From Diogma glabrata (Eukaryota; Arthropoda; Insecta; Diptera; Cylindrotomidae): a stretch of DNA of 64,000 nucleotides. The position numbers were made by a program, and so were the translations under genes. Location of the stretch: positions 102,550,462-102,614,461 of the forward strand of contig OY856188.1 of assembly GCA_963693315.1 (NCBI GenBank), written 5' to 3'. This document shows, piece by piece, positions 11,675 to 22,100 of the stretch (position 1 is the stretch's first letter; every line of letters starts with the position of its first letter). The notes beneath the pieces are model-generated. The model ran no database searches, was not told where the DNA came from, and was given only the letters and a program-made list of their open reading frames with translations.

Positions 11675-11862
11675 TACGCAAACAGGACTAAATCACTTAA
11701 TTTTAAATCAAAAAACTATTTTTAAAAAAAAAAAAATCAAATACAACAAAAAGTGTAAACAAAAAATTTTTTTTTAAACTGTGAACAATAAAAACAGAAA
11801 ATTATTAAAAGAACAATAACAGTGAATCACATAAATCAACAAAATTCTAATAACTAAATAGT

Positions 11863-12060
11863 ATGTTAAGAAGCCCTACAGCTGAAAGGAAAAGAACAAC
11901 ATCTTCAACATCAACAGCAGCAATAACCACAACATCATCAACATCAACAGCAGCAACAACCACAACATCATCTACATCAACAGCAGCAACAACTACAACA
12001 TCATCAACATCAATAGCAACAGCAACTACAACAACATCATCAACTCCAACTCCAGAAAAC
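11863..12060 (+). repeat. CAACATCATCAACA simple repeat in the 5-prime leader
   Basis: Tandem ACA/TCA/GCA triplets, five to six copies of an approximately 36-base unit. Both strands are open for this reason (Thr/Ser-rich on plus, Val/Asp-rich on minus), so the open frames are not evidence of a gene. Confidence 0.8.
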
Positions 12061-12148
12061 ATCATATTAAGAGTGAGTCAGTTTTATAATTTTAGTATTA
12101 GTAAAGAATAATTTTGGTTGTTAGTATTAAGAAAAATAAAAATATAAA

Positions 12149-13846
12149 ATGAATAGTGACGAATATTTTTTACTCTGCGATACGTTGAACACTATTCCAC
12201 TGATTTATACCAATAATTTCGATAAATACACAATAGAAAATTTTCTAGTCTCAACAGCTAACGCATATTTCAGTCTCCCATTAAATTTACGAAAGGATTT
12301 ACTATCGCGAATTTCTTCACGAGTAAAAGGAGACGCGTACTTTCGAATTCAGGAACAAAAATTTAATTCATTTCACGAGTGCATGCAGTATGTTAAAAAA
12401 CTGTTTTGTTTTTCTAAACACACATTTGAACACCTTGACAATTGTATAGAACCAGAAAATAATTCAGTCATCACACACTCACAAACACAACAAAATGAAA
12501 CTACCGATACAAAACTACTAATACAACACGAACAGATTAATAATCAAATAATATCTAACGTAAGCATAACCGAACAAAGACAACCCAGTCAACACACCGA
12601 TTCAACACAGATTATTAATCAAAGCATAACCGAACAAAGCCAACCCAGTCAACACACCAACACAACATCGACAACTCCCGACGACTCACTCCACTATACA
12701 GAACAACATAATCTGGCAAAACTTAATAATATTGAAAACGTTTTAAAAACTCAAAATAAATCTACAGTAAAAAGAAACACTCAACTAGAAAAACCATCAT
12801 ATGCTGAAATTCTTACGATAAATATTGAAAGTGAACATTTTAATTTAATTAACACATCAGCAAAAATTTCTCTTAAAAATAAAATTTCATTAAACGAAAA
12901 AAGTCACAAAGCAACAAGACAAATTATTTTACCAAATAGAACGTTTTCAGTTATATCAAATGACCGATCAAAACAAAAAAAAATATCATTTATTAAACCA
13001 CATAGAAATTTGAATTCAAATTTTATTTTAAACGACAAAATTAAAAATGTTCAAAACAATAGGAAAAGTGCACCATCCTCTAAAAGGTTTTCTAACAGAT
13101 TTTCAAATACTATCATTCCACTTAAAAAACAAATTAATTTAAAAATAAACACAAAATTACCACAAAATCACCACCAAATTTCCAAAAACAAAATTAATAT
13201 ATGGAAGAAAGAATTACAACAAAGTAATACAAAATGCAGCCAAAGAAAACAAAAAAATTGTACTGTTAAAACCATTAAATCTAACAGTTCTAATATTACA
13301 TTGATTAACTGTAAATTGAAGGATGAAGACCTTTTGCGAACAACGAGAGGTACGCCTCAGCCTCAACCAATAAGTATACCGAACCGATCACATCATTCGC
13401 GTCAAGTAAATTCCTTTATAAACAATCACACCTCAAATAACCCTCGCGTTATTTTATCTAAAGGCATAAGAAACTCGTTTAAATTATTTACATGGTTATT
13501 ACTGGTCATTTCTAATGTAAGCTGTCATGACTCCAGAAATATTTTGAAAATTGATAATTATTTTTCTAAGCGGACGCACAGTCACTATAAAAACAATACA
13601 TTGGTATCAATTAGTGGGATTAAACCAATATATTATGCATTAGGAGTCACACTATCATCTAGGTTAAAATGGGAATTTTGGCATACCACATTTTCAAATG
13701 TATTCACAAATACTTTTCATAAATACGTTCACCTAAAAACGGATCGATTATTAACAAATCTTAAAAAAAATAGAATAAGTACTGACTCGAAAGCAGACAA
13801 GTATCATAATGAAATTCTTAAAGTTTTCAAATATTTGTTCATATAA
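12149..13846 (+). CDS. Gag-like protein of the non-autonomous LTR element
   Basis: 565 residues, starting at the ATG after AATATAAA. Residues 1-100 resemble a gypsy Gag capsid: FDKYTIENFLVSTANAYFSL, then ISSRVKGDAYFRI and a helix ending YVKKLFCF. Residues about 110-200 hold repeats of SITEQ(R/S)QPSQHT. The middle is very Asn/Lys-rich and basic, suited to nucleic-acid binding, with no CCHC knuckle. A single hydrophobic stretch (FKLFTWLLLVISNVSCH, about residues 443-460) resembles a signal peptide or membrane segment. The tail after it may be an envelope remnant fused when pol was lost; this is speculation. It has no RT motifs. The frame is intact, which fits the near-identical LTRs. Confidence 0.65.
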   Translation: MNSDEYFLLCDTLNTIPLIYTNNFDKYTIENFLVSTANAYFSLPLNLRKDLLSRISSRVKGDAYFRIQEQKFNSFHECMQYVKKLFCFSKHTFEHLDNCIEPENNSVITHSQTQQNETTDTKLLIQHEQINNQIISNVSITEQRQPSQHTDSTQIINQSITEQSQPSQHTNTTSTTPDDSLHYTEQHNLAKLNNIENVLKTQNKSTVKRNTQLEKPSYAEILTINIESEHFNLINTSAKISLKNKISLNEKSHKATRQIILPNRTFSVISNDRSKQKKISFIKPHRNLNSNFILNDKIKNVQNNRKSAPSSKRFSNRFSNTIIPLKKQINLKINTKLPQNHHQISKNKINIWKKELQQSNTKCSQRKQKNCTVKTIKSNSSNITLINCKLKDEDLLRTTRGTPQPQPISIPNRSHHSRQVNSFINNHTSNNPRVILSKGIRNSFKLFTWLLLVISNVSCHDSRNILKIDNYFSKRTHSHYKNNTLVSISGIKPIYYALGVTLSSRLKWEFWHTTFSNVFTNTFHKYVHLKTDRLLTNLKKNRISTDSKADKYHNEILKVFKYLFI

Positions 13847-14498
13847 CACTCCATTAAAATAAACCCAAAATTTTTTTTAGTTTAAGAAATCTGAATAATT
13901 ATTTATTAAGTCAAATAAAAAAACAATCAAAATAATGTTAACACAACACAAGAAGCGTGCGAGCAAAATGCAACAATACAAAATAAAAATATATAACAAA
14001 ATCTTACTTTACTAAATCATAAACAAATTTACATACATATATCAAAACAAAACAAAGATAATAAGGTTTAATCATAAACCATTTTTTATAATTTAATTAT
14101 TGCTGAAATCAAACACCAAATAAACAAAAAAAAAAAAACAACAAACATTATTTTAACGTAAAATTATATATAGTATAGTAATAATCTCATATTTCTAATT
14201 TCCTTCAATGAATTTTTTTTATATATTAAAACAAAACATAGTACATATACGATTACGAAATTCTCATAACATAAAAAAAAAAAAAAATTTTTCAATGTCA
14301 AGTAATCGAATTACGAAAACTGAATAATTTAAATAAATTTACACTTAAGGTCATTACCATAAAATTGTTTGTTTACTAATTAGTTCGTTAATTTTATAAG
14401 AAAGTCATAATTAGTTTAAAAAAATATATATATTTACGTAATTCGGTTAAAGAAAAATTCTTCAGCTCTGAAGCTCTGAAGAATTTTTCTTTTTGCAT
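13847..14498 (+). other. 3-prime untranslated region of the LTR element
   Basis: AT-rich, no ORF. It ends with a short hairpin (GAAGAATTTTTCTT region, with CTCTGAAG repeated) just before the polypurine tract. Confidence 0.6.
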
Positions 14499-14509
14499 GG
14501 GTGGAAAAA
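14499..14509 (+). promoter_or_regulatory. Polypurine tract
   Basis: GGGTGGAAAAA directly abuts the TG that opens the 3-prime LTR, the expected plus-strand primer position. Confidence 0.7.
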
Positions 14510-15252
14510 TGTAAAGTGCCAATGTCCAATAATGGCCCTTTACAAATAATAACCTTTCAACATTTTTTACTTATATTTTATTAACTTGAATAAGCGAAAC
14601 AAATATAAACAAAAACAAACCATGAAAAAACTGTATAATATGTTTTTTCCGTATTTTAAAATTAAATGTTTTGTTTTGTTTATATTTGTTTAATTAGAAA
14701 GCAAAATTTTAATTGTTTTTAAAATTTTCTTTCTATTTAAGTAAAAGAAAATTTTAATTTTAGAGTAGTTGAATTTAGACAGTGAAGATAAATTTCTAGA
14801 AATAAGAGTTGAGTAAAATTAAAGAAATCGAGTGAGTTGTGCATTAAGATTTAAAAACTAGTCGAGAATTAAAACAGTAGAGTTATTTTTGTGAATTAAA
14901 GCGGTTAACTAGTTTCTTGAAAATTTAACCAGTTGAATTGACTAATAAATTACATCTAAGAAGTCAATCATTAAAATAAAATACTAGAGTTAGTGAAGTT
15001 AGTCTAAAAGGGGTAAAGTTATAAAAACAAATAAAGTGGATTTAATATCACGGTTCGAGATTTATCTAAAATTACAAAGAAAATAATTTATAAGTATAAT
15101 TAACTTTAAGTGAATATTTATTAATAAAAAATAACCATACAGTTGAAAAAAAAAAATACAATATAATTTAAATAAATCATTACATATTTGTGTGTTTTTA
15201 TTTATTAAGACGAAATTTCTTTTGATTATGTTGACCTTACCATCCTGGCCAC
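14510..15252 (+). repeat. 3-prime LTR
   Basis: Near-identical to 10906-11647. It ends CCTGGCCAC, after which the transposon gene resumes. Confidence 0.9.
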
Positions 15253-15558
15253 TGAATCTACTTGAAATATTCTTCGACTTATTGCCGATGTGACACTTGC
15301 AATTTTTTTATAACTTCCTGTTGTAATATGTTTTTGTTTGATAGGAGATTCGGCTAACCTTCCAAGAACATTGTTAATATCTTCTAAAGTGTCATTAAGT
15401 AGTTCAGGAACTGGTGGAGATATAGTATCAACCGAAACTGGTGATGGATCTAAAGATGCTGGAGGTATTTGAATATTTTCGTTCGTTGGAACATTTTCAA
15501 CATCCTGATTAATAGAAATAATTTCACCATCGATAGTTTCCTTCATGTTCGGAAACTG
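15253..15558 (-). pseudogene. Cc8L18.2-like transposon protein, exon 2 upstream part
   Basis: Starts after the minus-strand acceptor TTTTCTACAG (15569-15559) in frame with MKETIDGEI. An acidic, proline-rich stretch follows, then SPIKQKHITTGSYKKI and RRIFQVDS. At 15252 it runs into the LTR element, and eight foreign residues precede a stop. The continuation lies at 10905. The acceptor has a NAGNAG form (ACAGCAG), so the first residue may vary. Confidence 0.6.
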
Positions 15559-15619
15559 CTGTAGAAAATATTAGTTGCATATGAATTTTTATTCATTTTA
15601 ATAAAATAATTTAATTTAC

Positions 15620-15793
15620 CTTATATTTATAGATATAAGTGCGACATGTTTCACATATAAACTGGTGATCACGCAAAGTAAAATTTAGGGTAGCAGCTTT
15701 TTGAATAACAGCTGGTGTGACCAGTTTCACATTTTTTGATGTCCGCGTATGATTTTTGAGACCGTACAAGTTACAGCACAATCTGAAAGGCAT
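15620..15793 (-). pseudogene. Cc8L18.2-like transposon protein, exon 1
   Basis: Minus-strand exon from ATG at 15793 to an AAG followed by the donor GTAAAT. The sequence has cysteines and a histidine in a zinc-ribbon-like layout (RLCCNLYGLKNHTRTSKN, then FICETCRTYIYKYK). A CC...H...CxxC module at the N-terminus would suit DNA binding. The intron to exon 2 is only 61 bases. It opens in the same direction as the pieces downstream, and the family order is preserved. Confidence 0.6.
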
Positions 15794-16168
15794 TTCTATT
15801 ATTATCTTTTCTCAACGTTATTTATTTTAAATATTTTTGAATATAACTGATATAAGGCAATCACATCAATATATATATACCCTTTAAATAGTTTTGACAT
15901 AGGTAGAATCAGGTAAAATTAGGTAGGTACAATTTAGTATATTTTGATTGGATGCAAGCATAATTTGTTCCAAAAAACGTTTGTGGGCGTCATTAGAAAT
16001 TTTAAATGTTAAAATTATGAGTCTCTAATGAGATTTTAATTAGTAAAAAGGGGCTGAATAGACATTTTTTAAAATGAATAAACATTTTACAGACCCTTTT
16101 AATAATTTAAATTCCTTTATTTTACCACTTATCTTAAATTTTTAAATAAGTTTTTAACCATTTAACCG

Positions 16169-16200
16169 CACAGAAAATGGTTCAAATATATTGCAGGAGT
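16169..16200 (-). repeat. Right terminal inverted repeat of the 7.2-16.2 kb transposon
   Basis: On the minus strand it reads ACTCCTGCAATATATTTG and ends TTTTCTGTG, matching 7164-7197 with a one-base gap and one or two mismatches. Confidence 0.65.
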
Positions 16201-16710
16201 TAAAACATTAAATGTTTAATTTATTAGATCCACATTTAGTACAGGATTATTAACTTAATAAAAAAACACATGTGAATTTTTCATATACCAAAATTTAAAA
16301 AATCGTAAGAAAAAATCCATATTTCATAACTGCGTATGTTTACTTTAAAATTCGTGAAAAACAAAAAAAAGGTGGTTTTTTGAGATATGAGCTTCCCATT
16401 AAATTTTTTGTTACTAGTATAACACGTACCTTTAGTTTGTTATTATTCATGATGTAAACCAAGGTTTTACGCGCCGCCTAGCGGAAAAGAGAAAAGTTAT
16501 TAATTTTAAACTTACTTATTTCAATTATTCAATTATTTTCCTTTTAGCTTGCAAAAATATATAGTAGAATTTTTTTGCCAGCGAACACAAAATTTGTTTG
16601 TTATGCGCATATTGTTTGCACATGCGCATATTGTTTGCACAATCCGTGTCTCGATTAAAATATTAAAAAAATCTATTGGGGTCCCATTGAAATGTACAAA
16701 AAAAACGCAT
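16201..16710. other. Non-coding stretch
   Basis: AT-rich DNA without a recognised gene. A 20-base direct duplication, TGCGCATATTGTTTGCACA-like, occurs at about 16602 and 16624. Confidence 0.4.
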
Positions 16711-17344
16711 AAAATTTATAAATAACTATTGAAATTCATCCAACTATAATAGAAACCCAAAAAATAGCACAAATATTAATGATTTTGTAGGAAATATAAC
16801 AAAATTTTTATAATTAAAAATAATTATAATAAAAATAACGACGCCTATGTAAACAAATGTCACAACCTTAGAGTATATATAAGTATAGAGAGAACATAAC
16901 TTTAAAATTGTATGAAGAGAGACATAAGAAATCGTGTTTGCTAATATGTCATATTCAATTTCTCATTTCGCCATTTGCATTTCTGTTTATTTACAACAAC
17001 CAACTATTGTATTAAATTATAAATTAAAAACAATTAAATAATTTAAAACGAAACAAAAAGTACAATCTATTATTTTTAGTTGTGCTAATTTTTATAAAAT
17101 GAATGAAAATAATTACGAGAGTATTTTACATTTATTGTGTTATTTCCAGTGATTTTATAATAGTGAAATTTTATTATTTTATAATGCCAATGTTCAAATA
17201 TTTAAGTTATGTATACATCCTGAAAGTGTAATAGTGTAATAGTGTAATATTAGCCTAATTACATTTACAACTATTTAACGAAGGTAAGAAGTAGGTACGA
17301 TGTAGTCATACTATTAGTTTGACAGATAATCTTGTTTACGGTTT
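16711..17344 (+). repeat. Tandem duplication, unit 1 (candidate promoter/5-prime exon)
   Basis: A 634 bp unit starting AAAATTTATAAATAAC and ending CTTGTTTACGGTTT. The next copy starts at 17345. Unit 1 is uninterrupted. It holds a TATA-like box (16874) and a strong donor AACGAAG/GTAAGAAG (GT at 17284). It also holds a short open frame MNENNYESILHLLCYFQ (17099-17152) that is conserved in unit 2 but ends with a different stop. Because unit 2 ends 70 bases before the first zinc-finger coding exon, the unit is a candidate promoter plus 5-prime UTR exon of that gene. Confidence 0.75.
16874..16883 (+). promoter_or_regulatory. TATA-like box in duplication unit 1
   Basis: TATATATAAG upstream of an AGAGAGAAC purine stretch. 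The same box recurs in unit 2 near 17508-17517. Weak evidence by itself in AT-rich DNA; supported by position upstream of a conserved donor. Confidence 0.3.
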
Positions 17345-17868
17345 AAAATTTATAAATAACTATTGAAATTCATCCAACTATAATAGAAACCCAAAAAATA
17401 GCACAAATATTAATGATTTTGTAGGAAATATAACAAAATTTTTATAATTAAAAATAATTATAATAAAAATAACGACGCCTATGTAAACAAATGTCACAAC
17501 CTTAGAGTATATATAAATATAGAGAGAACATAACTTTAAAATTGTATGAAGAGAGACATAAGAAATCGTGTTTGCTAATATGTCATATTCAATTTCTCAT
17601 TTCGCCATTTGCATTTCTGTTTATTTACAACAACCAACTATTGTATTAAATTATAAATCAAAAACAATTAAATAATTTAAAACGAAACAAAAAGTACAAT
17701 CTATTATTTTTAGTTGTGCTAATTTTTATAAAATGAATGAAAATAATTACGAGAGTATTTTACATTTATTGTGTTATTTCCAGTAATTTTATAATAGTGA
17801 ATATTTTATTATTTTATAATGCCAATGTTCAAATATTTAAGTTATGTATACATCCTGAAAGTATATTA
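17345..17868 (+). repeat. Tandem duplication, unit 2, left part
   Basis: Second copy of the 634 bp unit, with few substitutions. It stops after AGTATATTA (17860-17868) and resumes at 29109 after an identical AGTATATTA. The two parts sum to 635 bp, the unit length. Confidence 0.85.
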
Positions 17869-18530
17869 TGAAAACTAGCTGGCGACCAACTTTTCATTAT
17901 TGTGTATTTTATTTTTAATAGATAAAAGATTAAAATTTATATATTTGGTTAGAATCAAATCCTAATCTGTCATTTTTCTTATTTCTTTTTATATAGTAGC
18001 AGTGAGGGAGAAACTATTACTTTTTTGTGGTAGGTTTTTTTCTTATAGATTTAAAAGAAACTCGCAATAATTGTACAATTTTGAATCAAATGAAAAATTT
18101 ATGCACGTCTTTGGGAAGACAAACCGGTTTCTCTCAGAGAAATAAAGGAAAACAAACAAACAAAAAAACGATTTGACAGAAGATCAATCACGATTAATTT
18201 TAGTTATGGCGGTCGGTTGGTCACAACAAACAAATGGTACGAACTAGAAGTAGAAATTTAACTAATATAATTGTTTTGAAAACAAATTTATCCCAACATA
18301 AATAATACTTCTCTGTTTCACTTTTTGTTACATCTTTTATCTCTTGCTGCGTCCTATCTGTCAAAAATTCGCTGGCAAAAAAATTCTACTATACGTAAGT
18401 CGGATGAAATTTGTGGCACCTATTCACAAAACATTGACACCATTACCAAAACTACGTGAAAAAGCCTCAAAAATTCAACTTCGCATAACTCCGATTCAAA
18501 GTACACAAAAAATAAAAGCAGGAATACGTT

Positions 18531-19073
18531 CCGAAACTTTACTATAGTTAACTATATTTAAATATCATTTAAATCCGGTCGTTCAGAAACAAAATAGTAA
18601 AGTTAATATTTAACTATTTGACAGATGTTTGCGTTCAGAAACATACTACGCCCCGCCCACATTTATTTAAAAATTAAATGTGCTCTCGAGTAGAGTTAAA
18701 AATTAAATACACATATACATAAGCATTATTTAAAATTTAACGATTTCAAATTGACAGTTCAATTTATTTTGAAATTGCAGCATGTATATTTTTCAAATTC
18801 TGAATAAAATGCAAGTTTTCTATAACAATATGGTTAGTAATTTCTATCTTAGTTTTTAATTTTTTCAGTTTTAATTTTATTCAATTGAAACATTTTATGA
18901 AATAATTATTCTGACATACGATTTTAACAGATTGTATTAGTATTTGTGTATTTAATATTTTACTTAATGATCGTCGTTCAGAAATTATTTAACTAAAGTT
19001 ATTAAATATTTTAATGCGGTGATTTGATTGGTGCATTAAATATTTAGCTATAGTAAAGTTTCGGAACGTATCC
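18531..19073. mobile_element. MITE with ~25 bp terminal inverted repeats
   Basis: GGAATACGTTCCGAAACTTT (left) pairs with the right end, which reads GGGATACGTTCCGAAACTTT on the minus strand; the pairing continues through ACTATAG. No ORF. Internal TTTAACTAT-type short repeats. The target duplication is not obvious. Confidence 0.7.
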
Positions 19074-19162
19074 CAGAAATCACTTTTTTCCTTTCGTCAA
19101 TACCAACAATATATCAAAATTTCAAATTTTTAAAAAATAGTTGTTTTTTTTTCGATGTACGT

Positions 19163-19173
19163 TTTCAAAATAA
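19163..19173. repeat. Target-site duplication of giant foldback, left
   Basis: TTTCAAAATAA, identical to 28933-28943. Confidence 0.75.
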
Positions 19174-22100
19174 GCTGTGAGAAGCTGGCCCCGGAATGTC
19201 ACGATTTTAATTCATTTTGGTATCAATTAATTGCGCGTAATTGCGCGTTAAAGAAAATATATCCCTTTTAAAAGCGCGTCCTTTGGTTTAGGAGAAAAAT
19301 GGAAAAAACTGTCCGGGGCTACGGCAAACTAAAAAGTCTTATATATCGCTAAATAACAACCTTAGAATTGATTTTAAGGTGTCAAACAATTGCGCGTTAT
19401 TAGGAGATTCTAAATTATACAACGCGCCTTTCGCAAAAATTATATTTATTTACATATTAAGCTTGAAACATTTTCAAAAAGTGAGGTTAGAAAAATAATT
19501 AGTACATCGATTTTCTTTAGAACAAAATGCAAACTTAGTACAAACACTCGCCGCTAGATGTCACAATTGATAGATAAAAGATTTGATCTGTTGATTCGAA
19601 GTAATTTCTTTATTATTTTGAAAATTTTGCAAAGATTATTGTTATAATTAAAATTATTTTAATATCAAATAATTTTGTATGCATTTGTTGTAATTATGTG
19701 TTGTCTAATCGAACATTTTCAAAAAATAAGTTCATTTAAAAGCGCGTCTTTTGGTTTGTGAGATAACCGAAAAAATTGCGTCCGGGGCTACGAAAATTTT
19801 TGAACTGTTTTAAATCACTAAATATTAAGCCTTCCATCGAGTTTATGGTGTCAATTGATTGCGCGTGATCAGCAGATTCAAAAACACTGAACGCGCTTTT
19901 CCAGGGAATGAAATCTTATGAATTGTATAACAACTAACATTAACTTAAGTGAGGTTATAAAACTGACTTTCTCTGATATAATTTTTCACAACTAATCCAG
20001 AATTTTATTATTTGTGTGCATTTTGGTGTTGTTTAATTGAACATTTTCAAAAAATGAATTCATTTAAAAGCGCGTTCTTCGGTTTATGAGATAAACGGAA
20101 CAATTGCGTCCGGGGCTACGAAAATTTTGAATTGTTTTAAATCACTAAATATTAAGCCTTCCATCGAGTTTAAGGTGTCAATCAATTGCGCGTGATTGCG
20201 TGTTTAAGAAAATATATCGTTTTTAAAAGCGCGTCCTTTGGTTTAGAAGAAAAATCGAAAAAACTGTCCGGGGCTACGGCAAACTAAAATGTCTTATATA
20301 TCGCTGAATAAAAACCTTAGAATTGATTTTAAGGTGTCAAACAATTGCGCGTTATTAGTAGATTTTAAATTATACAACGCGCTTTTCGCAAAAATTATAT
20401 TTAGTTACTTATTAAACTTGAAACATTTTCAAAAAGTGAGGTTAGAAATATAATTAGTACATCGATTTTCCTTTGAACAAAATGCAAACTTAGTGCTAGA
20501 TGTCACAATTGATAGATAAAAGATTTGATCTGTTGGTTCGAAGTAATTTCTTTATTATTTTGAAAATTTTGCAAAGATTATTGTTATAATCAAAATCATT
20601 TTAAAATCAAATAATTTTGTATGCATTTGTTGTTATTATGTGTTGTTTAATTGAACATTTTCAAAAAAAAAAGTTCATTTTAAAGCGCGTCCTTTGGTTT
20701 ATGAGATAAACAGAAAAATTGCGTCCGGGGCTACAAACATTTTTGAATTATTTTAAATCACTAAATATTAAGCTTTCCATGGAGTTTATGGTGTCAATTA
20801 ATTGCGCGTGATCAGCAGATTCAAAAACACTGAACGCGCTTTTCCAGGGAATGAAATCTTTTGAATTGTATAACAACTAACATTAACTTAAGTGAGGTTA
20901 TAAAACTGACTTTCTCTAATATAATTTTTCACAACTAATCCAGAATTTGATTATTTGTATGCATTTTAGTGTTATTTAATTGAACATTTTTAAAAAATAA
21001 GTTCGTTTAAAAGCGCGTCCTTCGGTTTATGGGATAAACGGAAAAATTGCGTCCGGGGCTACGATAAACTTTGAATTGTTTTAAATCACTAAATATTAAG
21101 CCTTCCATGGAGTTTATGGTGTCAATTAATTGCGCGTGATCAGCAGATTCGAAAACACTGAATGCGCTTTTCCAGGGAATGAAATCTTATGAATTGTATA
21201 ACAACTAACATTAACTTAAGTGAGGTTATAAAACTGACTTTCTCTGATATAATTTTTCACAACTAATCCAGAATTTTATTATTTGTGTGCATTTTGGTGT
21301 TGTTTAATTGAACATTTTCAAAAAATGGATTCATTTAAAAGCGCGTTCTTCGGTTTATGAGATAAACGGAACAATTGCGTCCGGGGCTACGAAAATTTTG
21401 AATTGTTTTAAATCACTAAATATTAAGCCTTCCATCGAGTTTAAGGTGTCAATCAATTGCGCGTGATTGCGCGTTTAAGAAAATATATCGTTTTTAAAAG
21501 CGCGTCCTTTGGTTTAGAAGAAAAATCGAAAAAACTTTCCGGGGCTACGGCAAACTAAAAAGTCTTATATATCGCTGAAAAAAAACCTTAGAATTGATTT
21601 TAAGGTGTCTAACAATTGCGCGTTATTAGTAGATTTTAAATTATACAACGCGCTTTTCGCAAAAATTATATTTATTTACTGATTAAACTTGAAACATTTT
21701 CAAAAAGTGAGGTTAGAAATATAATTCGTACATCGATTTTCCTTTGAACAAAATGCAAACTAAGTGCTAGATGTCACAATTGATAGATAAAAGATTTGAT
21801 CTGTTGATTCGAAGTAATTTCTTTATTATTTTGAAAATTTTGCAAAGATTATTGTTATAATCAAAATCATTTTAAAATCAAATAATTTTGCATGCTTTTG
21901 TTGTTATTATGTGTTGTTTAATTGAACATTTTCAAAAAAAAGTTCATTTAAAAGCGCGTACTTTGGTTTATGAGATAAACAGAAATATTGCGTCCGGGGC
22001 TACAAACATTTTTGAATTGTTTTAAATCACTATATATTAAGCCTTCCATGGAGTTTATGGTGTCAATTAATTGCGCGTGATCAGCAGATTCAAAAACACT

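Larger units (their letters stand above)
10906..15252 (+). mobile_element. Gag-only LTR retrotransposon (young insertion)
   Basis: A 742 bp LTR at 10906-11647 and a 743 bp LTR at 14510-15252 are nearly identical; the only clear difference seen is one A in a homopolymer. The 5-prime LTR is followed after nine bases by the primer-binding site TGGCGCAGTTGA. The 3-prime LTR is directly preceded by the polypurine tract GGGTGGAAAAA, and both LTRs begin with TG. The 2.86 kb interior has one substantial ORF (12149-13846), with no protease, reverse transcriptase or integrase. It therefore depends on another element. It splits exon 2 of the minus-strand transposon gene. I could not define the target duplication. 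Confidence 0.85.
7164..16200 (-). mobile_element. TIR-bounded DNA transposon with an uncharacterised D/D-type gene, twice invaded
   Basis: Inverted repeats of about 33 bases bound the region: ACTCACCTGCAATAAATTTG begins the left end (7164-7197), and the right end (16169-16200) reads the same on the minus strand with two or three differences. Between them a minus-strand gene runs from 15793 to 7379. Removing two inserted retroelements (10906-15252 and about 8432-10344) leaves an element of roughly 2.8 kb. The product belongs to a family I recall from insect, Hydra and bracovirus annotations as Cc8L18.2-like. That name is from memory and the transposase role is inference. The copy is dead: at least three frameshifts and two insertions. 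Confidence 0.55.

Noticed and set aside
11847..12111. Thr/Ser-rich (plus) and Val/Asp-rich (minus) ORFs
   Set aside because: Simple CAACATCATC repeat keeps both strands open.
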